64,000 nucleotides of DNA, taken from NCBI GenBank assembly GCA_963821495.1, contig CAWGEA010000003.1:372001-436000 (forward strand), given 5' to 3'. Shown piece by piece: positions 49,503 through 56,870 of this stretch (positions within the stretch are counted from its first letter, which is position 1; each line of letters opens with the position of its first letter). The notes under the pieces were generated by a model. It worked only from the letters and a program-made list of their open reading frames with translations. It was not told the origin of the DNA and ran no database searches. Source of the DNA: AC-32 sp963821495 (GTDB taxonomy: Bacteria > Actinomycetota > Thermoleophilia > Gaiellales > Gaiellaceae). A program made the position numbers and the translations under genes.

Positions 49503-50866
49503 TACGCGACGCCCGCGCCGCGGTAGCAGTCGCGGCGGTACCGCGTCGGCGTCACCGCGTCGCAGGCGGCCCGCCGCTCCGAACTCTGCCGGTGGAGAGC
49601 GCCGAGGATCGTGCCGATGCCCTCGTAGCAGCGCGATCGGTAGCGCACGGGCGCGGCGCCGCAGAGCGTGGTCGCCTGCTTCCCGCCCGCGTAGTTGTTG
49701 CCGTAGTCGCGGGCGGCGCCGTAGATGCAGTCCGGGGCGTTCGGCCCGGCCTGCAGGCAGAGGTGAATCGTGCGGCTCGGTTGGTATTGGCTCGTGCCCG
49801 ACGCGTCGCGCCCGTACGACTCGAAGCAGGTCTTCACCCAGCCCGGCTCGCTCTTGCGGCACCACGCCGCGGTCTTCCGCCAGTCGTAGCCATCCAGAGC
49901 CAGGATCCGCGAGGTCGCCATCAGGTAGCAGTAGACCTTGTCGCGCTCGGCGACGGCGGTACACGGGTAGAGCGGGTCCTTCGCGCGCAGGTAGCGGGAG
50001 GTGCCCATCGTCGTGTCGAGGTTCTGCATGAAGACGCCGCCCGTGCACGAGACGCGGTCGAAGTCGGTGCGCAGCTTGTGGCAGGTCCGCAGCGACCAGG
50101 GCAGGTCGTTGCCGCTGTAGATCATCAACCCGTGCCCGAGCCCGTGGACGCACTGGTAGAGGAGAAACTCCTCGGTGTTCACGGCGGGTGCGCTGCAGAG
50201 GGTGCGCGCCTTCCTCACGACGACGTCGCGCGGCAGCCCTGCCAGCGCTACCTGCAGCACACCGTGGTAGTAGCCGGAGTTGCACGTCATCGCGCCGTGT
50301 GAGAGCGCCTGGCCCGCGTCGTGCTTGTAGTACACGAGCCCGGCGCGGCCGATCCAGTGCGAGATCTGGTGGCAGTCGGCGTGGACGGCCGGGATGCCGA
50401 CGTCGTCCGTGGCCAGCAGGGCGAGGGCCTTCTGCGGCCCCTGGCGGTAGGCGAGGTTCCCGAACGCCTGCCGGTAGCAAAGCCCCCGGCCGCTCTTCTC
50501 GCAGCCCTGGACGGTCGTCGAGTCCGGCTTGAACGAGAAGCTGACGCCCGACCCTCGCGAGGAGGCGGAGACGAAGTCCGCGACCTGTGCGATCTCCTTC
50601 GCCGACAGCTTGCTGCGGAAGGACGGCATCCCGTTGCCGCCGCTGCGCACCTGGCGCTCGACCGTCGAGACGTCAGGCTTCAGCTCGTCGAGGTTCGGCC
50701 CGACCTGCCCATTCGAGCCCGCGGCCTTGAGCGTGTGGCAGCCGCCACAGCCGGCGCTCGCGAAGACCTTCCCCCCGGCCGAAGACGAACCGCCGCCAGA
50801 GCCACCGCAGCCGGCGGCGAGCGGGACGAGAGCGAACGCGATCGCGGCTGTGGCGCGGAACTTCAT
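49502..50866 (-). CDS. Cytochrome c lipoprotein fused to cysteine-paired repeats
   Basis: 454 residues. Signal peptide with lipobox LAAGC (Cys near 20), then a class I cytochrome c domain (GCGGCHTLKAAGSNGQVGPNL near residue 39; Met ligand in NGMPSF). From about residue 115 to the end lies a region I do not recognise, about eight 35-45-residue units each ending in C-x-x-G/C-x-x-x helices: TCNSGYYHGVL, QCVHGLGHGLM, SCTGGVFMQNL, TCFESYGRD, DCIYGAARDYG, RCYEGIGTILG, DCYRGAGVA, with partner cysteines 8-17 residues before. Histidines cluster in the first units (CHQISHWIG, HGLGHG). Exported redox protein; function unknown. Confidence 0.8.
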   Translation of the reverse strand: MKFRATAAIAFALVPLAAGCGGSGGGSSSAGGKVFASAGCGGCHTLKAAGSNGQVGPNLDELKPDVSTVERQVRSGGNGMPSFRSKLSAKEIAQVADFVSASSRGSGVSFSFKPDSTTVQGCEKSGRGLCYRQAFGNLAYRQGPQKALALLATDDVGIPAVHADCHQISHWIGRAGLVYYKHDAGQALSHGAMTCNSGYYHGVLQVALAGLPRDVVVRKARTLCSAPAVNTEEFLLYQCVHGLGHGLMIYSGNDLPWSLRTCHKLRTDFDRVSCTGGVFMQNLDTTMGTSRYLRAKDPLYPCTAVAERDKVYCYLMATSRILALDGYDWRKTAAWCRKSEPGWVKTCFESYGRDASGTSQYQPSRTIHLCLQAGPNAPDCIYGAARDYGNNYAGGKQATTLCGAAPVRYRSRCYEGIGTILGALHRQSSERRAACDAVTPTRYRRDCYRGAGVA

Positions 50867-50881
50867 GACCCGGTGCCTCGG

Positions 50882-50887
50882 TACGAT
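50882..50887 (+). promoter_or_regulatory. Putative -10 box (TACGAT) of the sufS-sufU unit
   Basis: TACGAT ends 6 bases before the GTG at 50894, leaderless spacing; it lies in the 27 bases between this gene and the divergent cytochrome-repeat gene. Confidence 0.45.
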
Positions 50888-50893
50888 AGCCCT

Positions 50894-52138
50894 GTGGCCG
50901 TGACGGCTCGCCCAGCGCTGGACGCGCAGAAGCTGCGCGCCGACTTCCCGATCTTCGAGCAGAAGATCCATGGCAAGCCGCTCGCCTATCTGGACTCCGC
51001 GGCCAGCTCGCAGAAGCCCCGCCAGGTGCTCGACACGCTGCGCGAGTTCTACGAGACCTCGTATGCGAACGTGCACCGCGGCGTCTACCTGCTCTCGGAG
51101 CGGGCCACAGAGGGCTACGAAGGTGCGCGCGAGAAGGCGCGGGCGTTCGTCAACGCGCCGGCGAGCCGCGAGATGATCTTCACGCGCAGCGCGACAGAGT
51201 CGATCAACCTGGTCGCCTACGCGTGGGGCCTCGACAACCTCGGCCCCGGCGACGTCGTGCTGGTGACGGAGCTCGAGCACCACTCGAACTTCGTGCCCTG
51301 GCAGTACATCGCCAAGCGCACCGGCGCAGACTTCCGGATGCTGCCGATCGACGACAACGGGGAGCTGCGGCTCGACGAGCTCGACGGGCTCGCCGGCGAC
51401 GGGCGGGTGAAGGTCGTCGCGACGAACCTCGTCTCGAACTCGCTCGGCACCATCAACCCCGTCGCGCGCCTGTCGGCGTGGGCGCACGAGCGCGGCGCGA
51501 TCATGGTCGTCGACGCCGCCCAGGGGGCGCCGCACCACCGGGTCGACGTGCAGGAGCTCGACTGCGACTTCCTCGCGTTCTCCTCGCACAAGCTCTGCGG
51601 GCCGAGCGGGGTCGGCGCGCTCTGGGGCCGCGCCGAGCTGCTCGAGCAGATGGCGCCGTTCAACCTCGGCGGCCACATGATCCGCCAGGTCCGGCTCGAG
51701 GAGACGACGTGGGGCGAGCTGCCGTACAAGTTCGAGGCGGGGACGATGCCGATCGCCGAGGCCGTCGGCTTCGGCGCGGCGATGGACTACGTCTCGGCGG
51801 CGGGGCTGGACGCGATCGCCGAATACGAGAGCGAGCTGGCGGCCTACGCGCTCGAGCGGCTCGGGGAGCTCGGCGGCATCACCACCTACGGCCCGCCGGC
51901 CGACCGCCGCGCGGGAATCGTCTCGTTCAACGTCGACGGCATCCACCCGCACGACGTCGCGCAGGTGCTCGACTCCGAGGGCGTCGCGATCCGCGCCGGG
52001 CACCACTGCTGCCAGCCGCTGATGACACGCCTCGGCGTTGCGGCGACGAACCGCGCCAGCTTCTACCTGTACACGGTGCCGGACGAGATCGACCGGCTCG
52101 TCGAGGGGCTGCACAAGGTCAGGAAGATCCTCGGCTGA
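50894..52138 (+). CDS. sufS: Cysteine desulfurase SufS
   Basis: PLP enzyme giving persulfide sulfur for Fe-S clusters, 414 residues from GTG 50894 (or 50900). Group II desulfurase features: YLDSAASSQKPRQVLDTL, FTRSATESINLVAYAWG, ELEHHSNFVPWQ, the PLP lysine in FLAFSSHKLCGPSGVGALWG, and the catalytic Cys in RAGHHCCQPLM, where SufS usually has HHCAQP, so an extra Cys follows the active one. Overlaps sufU as TGATG. Confidence 0.95.
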   Translation: MAVTARPALDAQKLRADFPIFEQKIHGKPLAYLDSAASSQKPRQVLDTLREFYETSYANVHRGVYLLSERATEGYEGAREKARAFVNAPASREMIFTRSATESINLVAYAWGLDNLGPGDVVLVTELEHHSNFVPWQYIAKRTGADFRMLPIDDNGELRLDELDGLAGDGRVKVVATNLVSNSLGTINPVARLSAWAHERGAIMVVDAAQGAPHHRVDVQELDCDFLAFSSHKLCGPSGVGALWGRAELLEQMAPFNLGGHMIRQVRLEETTWGELPYKFEAGTMPIAEAVGFGAAMDYVSAAGLDAIAEYESELAAYALERLGELGGITTYGPPADRRAGIVSFNVDGIHPHDVAQVLDSEGVAIRAGHHCCQPLMTRLGVAATNRASFYLYTVPDEIDRLVEGLHKVRKILG

Positions 52139-52566
52139 TGGCAGACGACCTGTACCGGGAGGTCATCCTCGACCACTACAAGAACCCGCGCGGGCACGGG
52201 GTGATCGACGACCCCGACGCGCAGGCCGAGGGGCTGAACCCGCTCTGCGGCGACGAGGTCTCGATCTACGTCCAGTTCGCAGAGGACGGTGAGACGATCG
52301 ACGACGTCAAGTTCTCCGGCCGCGGCTGCGCGATCAGCCAGGCCTCGACCTCGATGCTGATGGAGATGGTCAAGGGCCGGACCGCCGGCGAGATCGCCGG
52401 GCTGCCGAAGGAGGAGCTGCTGGAGGAGATCGGCATCCCGCTCACGCCGATCCGCCTCAAGTGCGCGCTGCTCGGCCTCGGCGTGCTCAAGGTTGCGCTG
52501 CACCGGGCGAAGGGGACGCCGCTGCCCGAGGAATGGGCCGGGCTCGACGAGCTCGACCTCCGCTGA
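52138..52566 (+). CDS. sufU: Sulfur-transfer scaffold SufU
   Basis: 142-residue IscU/SufU-family zinc protein that takes persulfide from SufS. Three cysteines are in place: NPLCGDEVSIYV, FSGRGCAISQASTSMLMEMVKG and RLKCALLGLGVL, and the 18-20-residue insert typical of Gram-positive SufU separates the last two. N-terminus DLYREVILDHYKNPRGHGVID is characteristic. Coupled to sufS upstream and followed immediately by a Rieske gene. Confidence 0.95.
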   Translation: MADDLYREVILDHYKNPRGHGVIDDPDAQAEGLNPLCGDEVSIYVQFAEDGETIDDVKFSGRGCAISQASTSMLMEMVKGRTAGEIAGLPKEELLEEIGIPLTPIRLKCALLGLGVLKVALHRAKGTPLPEEWAGLDELDLR

Positions 52567-52881
52567 GTGGCCGACATCGACGTTGCTCCGGTCGACGAGC
52601 TGCCGCCCGGGACGGTGAAGATCGTCCGCGCCGGCGAGATCTCGGTCGGCGTTTACAACCTCGACGGCCGCTACTGCGCGCTCGAGGATCGCTGCTCGCA
52701 CGACGACGGGCCGCTCTGCGAGGGCGACTTCGACGCCGAGGAGGGCGTCGCCGTGTGCCCCCGCCACGGCGCGCGGATCGAGATCTGCACCGGGCGGCCG
52801 CTGTCGCTGCCGGCGGTCTTGCCGGTCGAGACCTTCCCCGTACGCGTGGAGGACGGCATGGTCAAGGTCTCGATCAGCTAG
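52567..52881 (+). CDS. Rieske-type ferredoxin (non-heme, soluble)
   Basis: 104-residue [2Fe-2S] protein of the NirD/biphenyl-dioxygenase-ferredoxin type. Ligands: RCSHDDGPLCEGD (C-x-H) and VAVCPRHGARIEICTG (C-x-x-H), 19 residues apart. It starts at a GTG directly after the sufU stop, so it is part of the SUF unit, where such a ferredoxin commonly occurs in actinobacteria, perhaps as an electron donor or an early cluster client. Confidence 0.92.
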   Translation: MADIDVAPVDELPPGTVKIVRAGEISVGVYNLDGRYCALEDRCSHDDGPLCEGDFDAEEGVAVCPRHGARIEICTGRPLSLPAVLPVETFPVRVEDGMVKVSIS

Positions 52882-53462
52882 TGGCGGCGCGCTGCTGGGA
52901 GAGCTCCGACGCGGCCTACAACCGCTACCACGACGAGGAGTGGGGTAGGCCGGTGGTGGACGAGCGCGGGCTCTACGAGCGGCTCTGCCTGGAGGGTTTC
53001 CAGTCGGGGCTCTCGTGGCTGACGATCCTGCGCAAGCGCGAGGCGTTTCGTGCGGCCTTCGTGGAGTTCGATCCGGAGCGGGTGGCGAGGTTCGGAGAGC
53101 GTGAGGTCATGCGCCTGCTCGCCGATGCGGGAATCGTCAGGCACCGCGGCAAGATCGAAGCCACGATCGCAAACGCGCGCTCGGTGCTCGCGTTGCGCGA
53201 GGCCGGTCGCCCGCTGCCGGTGCTCGTCTGGTCGTATCGGGTCGACCGGCCCGCGCCGCGGTCGCACCGCGACTGGCAGTCAACGACTCCCGAGTCGGTC
53301 GCGCTGTCGAAAGAGCTGCGACGGGCGGGCTTCCGCTTCGTCGGGCCGACCACGGTCTACGCCGCGATGCAAGCGTGCGGCGTTGTGAACGACCACCTTG
53401 CGACCTGCCCGGCGCGCGCCGCCACCGAGCGTGCGAGGGCGGCCGTCACGCCGGCGGGCTGA
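52881..53462 (+). CDS. tag: DNA-3-methyladenine glycosylase I
   Basis: Base-excision enzyme removing 3-methyladenine, 193 residues. Family features: RCWESSDAAYNRYHDEEWGRPV at the N-terminus with zinc Cys/His, LEGFQSGLSWLTILRKREAFRAAF, the catalytic region AGIVRHRGKIEATIANARSVL and the C-terminal zinc site NDHLATCPAR. The GTG shares a base with the Rieske stop, so a repair gene is tethered to the SUF unit; no mechanistic link is evident. Confidence 0.93.
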   Translation: MAARCWESSDAAYNRYHDEEWGRPVVDERGLYERLCLEGFQSGLSWLTILRKREAFRAAFVEFDPERVARFGEREVMRLLADAGIVRHRGKIEATIANARSVLALREAGRPLPVLVWSYRVDRPAPRSHRDWQSTTPESVALSKELRRAGFRFVGPTTVYAAMQACGVVNDHLATCPARAATERARAAVTPAG

Positions 53463-53478
53463 CCGGCACAGATTCGAC

Positions 53479-53501
53479 ACGGTTCGGTCACAGAGCCGTG
53501 C
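53479..53501 (+). terminator. Weak stem-loop after tag
   Basis: CACGGTT-N9-AGCCGTG pairs over seven bases (one G-T pair), 17 bases past the tag stop, without a T run. It may end the sufS unit; weak evidence. Confidence 0.3.
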
Positions 53502-53585
53502 GCTCGCCGCCGGTAGGCTGGGCGCCATGGCAGGGGGGCGGGTCGGGACCCGAGTTCTCGGGCGCGCGTGAAGATGAATAGGACA

Positions 53586-53591
53586 TAGGCT
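53586..53591 (+). promoter_or_regulatory. Putative -10 box (TAGGCT) of the O-methyltransferase
   Basis: TAGGCT ends 7 bases before the GTG at 53599. Confidence 0.4.
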
Positions 53592-53598
53592 CGGCCGT

Positions 53599-54192
53599 GT
53601 GCTCGACGACCGTGTCCGCGCCGTGCTCGCGCGCCTCGAGGCCGAGGACGCCGACGAGCGTGCGCGGAACGTGTCTCGCGAGCAGCGTGGGCGCCAGGTC
53701 GCTCGCACGACCGGCCAGTTCCTGTTCGCCTTCGTGGCGCCCCAGACCGACTGCGAGGTGCTCGAGATCGGCGGCTCGCGCGGGTATTCGACGATCTGGC
53801 TCGCGGCCGGAGCGCGGTACCTCGGCGGTCGCGTGCTCTCGCTCGAGAGCGACCCGGCGAAGGTCGAGGCGTGGCGGGCGAACGTCGAGGAGGCAGGCCT
53901 CGCCGACTGGGCCGAGCTCGTCGAGGGCGACGCGTTCGAGACGCTCCCGCGCATCGCGGACGGGTTCGACGTCGTCTTCCTCGATGCCGAGAAGGAGCAG
54001 TACGAGGCGCTGTTCGCCGAGGCGCGCGCGAAGCTCGAGCCGGGCGCGGTCGTGATCGCGGACAACGTTCTCTCGCACGAGGACACACTCGGCGCATACT
54101 CCTGCGCCCGCCAGGCCGACCCGGACCTCGAGAGCGTCACCGTCCCGCTCGACCGCGGACTCGAGCTGTCCACGGTCCTCCGCAATCGCTAG
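53599..54192 (+). CDS. SAM-dependent O-methyltransferase (family 3)
   Basis: 197 residues, COMT-like. N-terminal helices, then CEVLEIGGSRGYSTIWLA (motif I), VLSLESDPAKVEAWRANVEEAGL, VEGDAFETLPRIADGFDVVFLDAEKEQYEALF (metal Asp) and VVIADNVLSHEDT. The V-I-A-D-N-V segment is the second metal-site signature. Substrate (catechol or flavonoid-like acceptor) unknown. The structured RNA region begins within 20 bases of its stop and may be its 3' untranslated region. Confidence 0.88.
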   Translation: MLDDRVRAVLARLEAEDADERARNVSREQRGRQVARTTGQFLFAFVAPQTDCEVLEIGGSRGYSTIWLAAGARYLGGRVLSLESDPAKVEAWRANVEEAGLADWAELVEGDAFETLPRIADGFDVVFLDAEKEQYEALFAEARAKLEPGAVVIADNVLSHEDTLGAYSCARQADPDLESVTVPLDRGLELSTVLRNR

Positions 54193-54204
54193 CATGCTGC
54201 TACC

Positions 54205-54418
54205 GCGGAAAGGAGGTGGTCCGAGAGTGATTTCATCAAGTACGGGCAGTGGAGGTACCAGCGGGTAGAGGCGTCGTCCCCGGGACCTACGGGGAATCGC
54301 CTAGCCAGCGTGGGGGGCTCGCGTTTTGCGCCGCCGACATGAGTCGGCCGGAAGCGCCTCTACCACTTCGACGCTGGTAACCGGATCAGGGGCCGCTCTC
54401 GTGCGGCCCCTTTTCTTT
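54205..54418 (+). ncRNA. Candidate structured RNA with a near-perfect Shine-Dalgarno and terminator
   Basis: The 232 bases between the O-methyltransferase and the next gene carry AAAGGAGGTGGTCC (54209-54222), complementary to the 3' end of 16S rRNA, then a coaxial long-range helix: TACCAGCG (54256-54263) with CGCTGGTA (54372-54379) and GGTAGAGGCG (54264-54273) with CGCCTCTACC (54355-54364), 18 pairs with a seven-base bulge. Inside are hairpins CCCCG/CGGGG (54278-54294) and GCCGAC-ATGA-GTCGGC (54333-54348). An intrinsic terminator follows. A GTG at 54227 opens only 13 codons; another frame (54229-54342) reads D-F-I-K-Y-G-Q-W-R-Y but has no start. A non-coding or dual-function RNA is inferred. 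Confidence 0.55.
54389..54418 (+). terminator. Intrinsic terminator of the 54.2 kb RNA
   Basis: GGGGCCGC (54389-54396), six-base loop, GCGGCCCC (54403-54410), then TTTTCTTT. This is the clearest Rho-independent terminator in the window. Confidence 0.9.
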
Positions 54419-54424
54419 GCGCGG

Positions 54425-55318
54425 CTAAGACGCGCGACGGAGTTGTTCGTCGAGCGGCACGAGCGGCAGGCCGAAGGTGCGTACGGCCTCGTCGTTCGAG
54501 ACGACGTTGTCGCCGTGCTCGAGCATCGTCAGCAGGTCGCGCGTCAACGGGATGTTTCCCGGCAGACGCTCGGTGAGGAGCGCGTTCGCGCGCATCAGGC
54601 CGGTCGGCACGTGCACGCTCGGCCGCCGCATCCCCAAGGCCTTCTTCAGCCGCTCCCAGAACTCGTTCCAGCTGACGACGTCGGGGCCGCCGAGGTCGAG
54701 CTCGCGGTTGGCCGCCTCGGCGTGTTCGACCGAGGCCGCGAAGTACGCGGCCACGTCGTCGATCCAGATCGGCTGGATGCGCTGCTCCCCGGAGCCGATG
54801 ATCGGTGTCACCGGCGCCAGCCGCGCCAGCTTGCGGAAGGTCGGGAGGATGCCGCCTTCCCGGGCGAAGACGAAGCTCGGCCGGAAGATCACGTGTTCGA
54901 GTCCCGAGGCGCGCAGCGTCTGCTCCTGCTCCCACTTCGCGTGGTAGTAGGGGACGAGGTCCTTCGTCTCCTCGCTCGTGCCGAGCGCGCTCATCAGGAC
55001 GAAGCGCCGAACCCCCGCGTCTTGCGCCGCAGCGACGAGGGCGCGCGTCCCCTCCTCCATCACGCTCCGGAACTCCTCCGCGCGTCCCTGGCGGATCGCG
55101 ACGAGGTGGACGACGGCGTCACAGCCCGCTACCGCGCGGCGCAGGCTTTCGACATCGGTCATGTCGCCCTGGACGAGCTCGGCGCCCCACGCCGCCAGCG
55201 TCGTCGCCGAGCCGCTGCCCGGCCGGCGCACGAGCGCGCGCACCGGTAGGTCGCGCTCGCGCAGCGCGCGGACGACCCTGGGTCCGATGAAGCCGGTCGC
55301 GCCGGTGGCGAGGATCAC
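54425..55318 (-). CDS. NAD(P)-binding atypical SDR (NDUFA9/NmrA-like)
   Basis: 297 residues from GTG 55318. N-terminal Rossmann loop ILATGATGFIGPRVVRALRERDLPVRALVR, then VQGDMTDVESLRRAVAGCDAVVHLVAI, RRFVLMSALGTSEETKDLVPYYHAKWEQEQTLRASGLEHVIFRPSFVFA. The active Tyr/Lys appear as Y-Y-H-A-K-W, typical of the complex-I NDUFA9-like group. It may bind a quinone-related or lipid substrate, or act as a chaperone-like redox sensor. TAGAAT lies 7 bases before the start. Its stop is just after the terminator of the RNA region. Confidence 0.85.
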   Translation of the reverse strand: MILATGATGFIGPRVVRALRERDLPVRALVRRPGSGSATTLAAWGAELVQGDMTDVESLRRAVAGCDAVVHLVAIRQGRAEEFRSVMEEGTRALVAAAQDAGVRRFVLMSALGTSEETKDLVPYYHAKWEQEQTLRASGLEHVIFRPSFVFAREGGILPTFRKLARLAPVTPIIGSGEQRIQPIWIDDVAAYFAASVEHAEAANRELDLGGPDVVSWNEFWERLKKALGMRRPSVHVPTGLMRANALLTERLPGNIPLTRDLLTMLEHGDNVVSNDEAVRTFGLPLVPLDEQLRRAS

Positions 55319-55325
55319 ACGCTCG

Positions 55326-55331
55326 ATTCTA
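55326..55331 (-). promoter_or_regulatory. Putative -10 box (TAGAAT) of the 54425 gene
   Basis: TAGAAT ends 7 bases before the GTG at 55318; the same hexamer occurs before dcd. Confidence 0.5.
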
Positions 55332-55375
55332 CGACCGCGCTGCTGTAGGGTCGCGGCGAGAGGGGACTGCGGCGG

Positions 55376-56260
55376 ATGAGCAGGTGGGTGATCGTATTGC
55401 TGGCGGTGAGCGTTGCGCTTGTCGCGGCGTCGGCGCGCGCCGGCAGCGAGCAGGTCGTGCTCGCGCCGACCGTCTTCGCCACGCACGGGCTCCCGGCGAA
55501 TGCGATCACGGCGTTCGCGGTCACCTGCTCGCCCGGCTACGTCGCGGCGAGCGCCGGGATCTCGACGCCCGCGCCCGGGACGACGCTGCTCTCGATCGCG
55601 CCGCTCGGTCGCCGCGGCTATCGCTTCCGATTCGGCAATCCGGTCGCGAACGGCGACCAGCGCGTCACGGTGGCGGTCGCGTGCCGCAAGCTGACGGTCG
55701 TCGCCGGCAGGCCGGGGCTGGCACTGAAGCTGAAGCCGCTGAAGGAGAAGTACGTCGTCGTGCCGGCGAGGAAGACCGCCGCCGCCACGCTCGTCTGTCC
55801 GCCCGGAACGGCTCCCGCCGGAGCGGGCGTCGACGTCGACCCGGGTCGCCAGCAGGCGGTCGGCGCGTACCGGGCGTCCCTCCGCCTGAGCGTCCGTCGG
55901 CAGACGCAGACGCTGCAGCGCTTCACCTTCGCGCTCGCGAACGACGGCACGCAGGCCCGCCGCGTCGCCGTCTACGGCGCCTGCGTCACGCTCGAACGGG
56001 CGGCCGGCGCGCCGAACGAGCGGCTGCACGTGCAGGTGACCACCTTCCGCGTCCCGGTGCGCCCGGGCAGCCAGACCTTCGGGCGCCGCTGCCGCTCGGG
56101 CTGGTTCTCGCTCGCCGCCGGCTACGCGCTGCGTTCGAAGCCGACGACGGGCGCGGGAGCCACCGCCGTCGGCCGGGGCGGCCGCTGGGCGATCGTCAGC
56201 GACGCGGCCGCCGGCACGCAAGCCGACCTCCAGCTCGCCTGCGCGCGGCTCGCGCCCTGA
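55376..56260 (+). CDS. Secreted hypothetical protein with internal duplication
   Basis: 294 residues with a signal peptide (WVIVLLAVSVALVAASARA). The mature protein is beta-rich and Cys-containing. Three units repeat the pattern C-(x)-G-(x)-A-(x)-G followed by a strand and a later A-C: VTCSPGYVAASAGIS ... VAVACRKL; LVCPPGTAPAGAGVD ... VYGACVTL; RRCRSGWFSLAAGYAL ... LQLACARL. The cysteines probably pair within units. No family recognised; an exported surface protein. Confidence 0.75.
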   Translation: MSRWVIVLLAVSVALVAASARAGSEQVVLAPTVFATHGLPANAITAFAVTCSPGYVAASAGISTPAPGTTLLSIAPLGRRGYRFRFGNPVANGDQRVTVAVACRKLTVVAGRPGLALKLKPLKEKYVVVPARKTAAATLVCPPGTAPAGAGVDVDPGRQQAVGAYRASLRLSVRRQTQTLQRFTFALANDGTQARRVAVYGACVTLERAAGAPNERLHVQVTTFRVPVRPGSQTFGRRCRSGWFSLAAGYALRSKPTTGAGATAVGRGGRWAIVSDAAAGTQADLQLACARLAP

Positions 56261-56264
56261 GCCG

Positions 56265-56825
56265 CTAGAAGTTCTGCCAGTAGCGGCTCGGCGTCGGGCC
56301 CTGCTGGCCCTGGTACTTCGAGCCGAGCGCGCCGGCGCCGTAGGGCGTCTCGGCGGGCTCCGTCAGCTGCACGAACGACAGCTGCCCGATCTTCATCTCG
56401 TAGTAGATCGTGATCGGCAGGTTCGCGACGTTCGAGAGCTCGAGCGTGACGTGGCCGTCCCAGCCGGGGTCGATGAAGCCGGCGGTCGAGTGGATCAGCA
56501 GACCCAGGCGGCCGAGGCTCGACTTCCCCTCCAGCCGCGCGACGAGATCGTCGGGGAGCGTCACGCGCTCGAGCGTCGAGCCGAGCACGAACTCGCCCGG
56601 GTGGAGGATGAACGGCCGCTCGCCGTCGATCTCGACCAGCTCCGTCAGCTCCTCCTGCGGCTGCTTGACGTCGATGAACGGGTAGCGCGCGTTGTGGAAG
56701 ACGCGGAAGAAACGATCGACGCGGACGTCGACGCTCGACGGTTGCAGCAGCGCCTCGTCGTAGGGGTCGATGCCGATCCGACCCTCCTCGAGTAGCCGCC
56801 GGATCGTGCGGTCGGAGAGGACCAC
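56265..56825 (-). CDS. dcd: dCTP deaminase (possibly bifunctional with dUTPase)
   Basis: Supplies dUMP/dUTP for thymidylate; trimeric, cytoplasmic, 186 residues. N-terminus LSDRTIRRLLEEGRIGIDP; LLQPSSVDVRVDRFFRVF; catalytic region LEGKSSLGRLGLLIHSTAGFIDPGWDGHVTLELSN (Glu in LELSN); C-terminal QGPTPSRYW nucleotide lid. The HSTAGFIDPG form is shared by mono- and bifunctional (Dcd-Dut) enzymes such as the mycobacterial one, so dUTPase activity is possible. GTG start with TAGAAT six bases upstream. Confidence 0.94.
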   Translation of the reverse strand: MVLSDRTIRRLLEEGRIGIDPYDEALLQPSSVDVRVDRFFRVFHNARYPFIDVKQPQEELTELVEIDGERPFILHPGEFVLGSTLERVTLPDDLVARLEGKSSLGRLGLLIHSTAGFIDPGWDGHVTLELSNVANLPITIYYEMKIGQLSFVQLTEPAETPYGAGALGSKYQGQQGPTPSRYWQNF

Positions 56826-56831
56826 GAGCCG

Positions 56832-56837
56832 ATTCTA
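56832..56837 (-). promoter_or_regulatory. Putative -10 box (TAGAAT) of dcd
   Basis: TAGAAT ends 6 bases before the GTG at 56825. Confidence 0.45.
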
Positions 56838-56870
56838 CGAGTGTTTCGGCATATGCTTGGCGGCCTTTCG

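Noticed and set aside
54209..54222. AAAGGAGGTGGTCC as a fragment of 16S rRNA
   Set aside because: It is the complement of the 16S 3' end, not the rRNA itself, and no other rRNA sequence surrounds it; it reads as a Shine-Dalgarno-type element.
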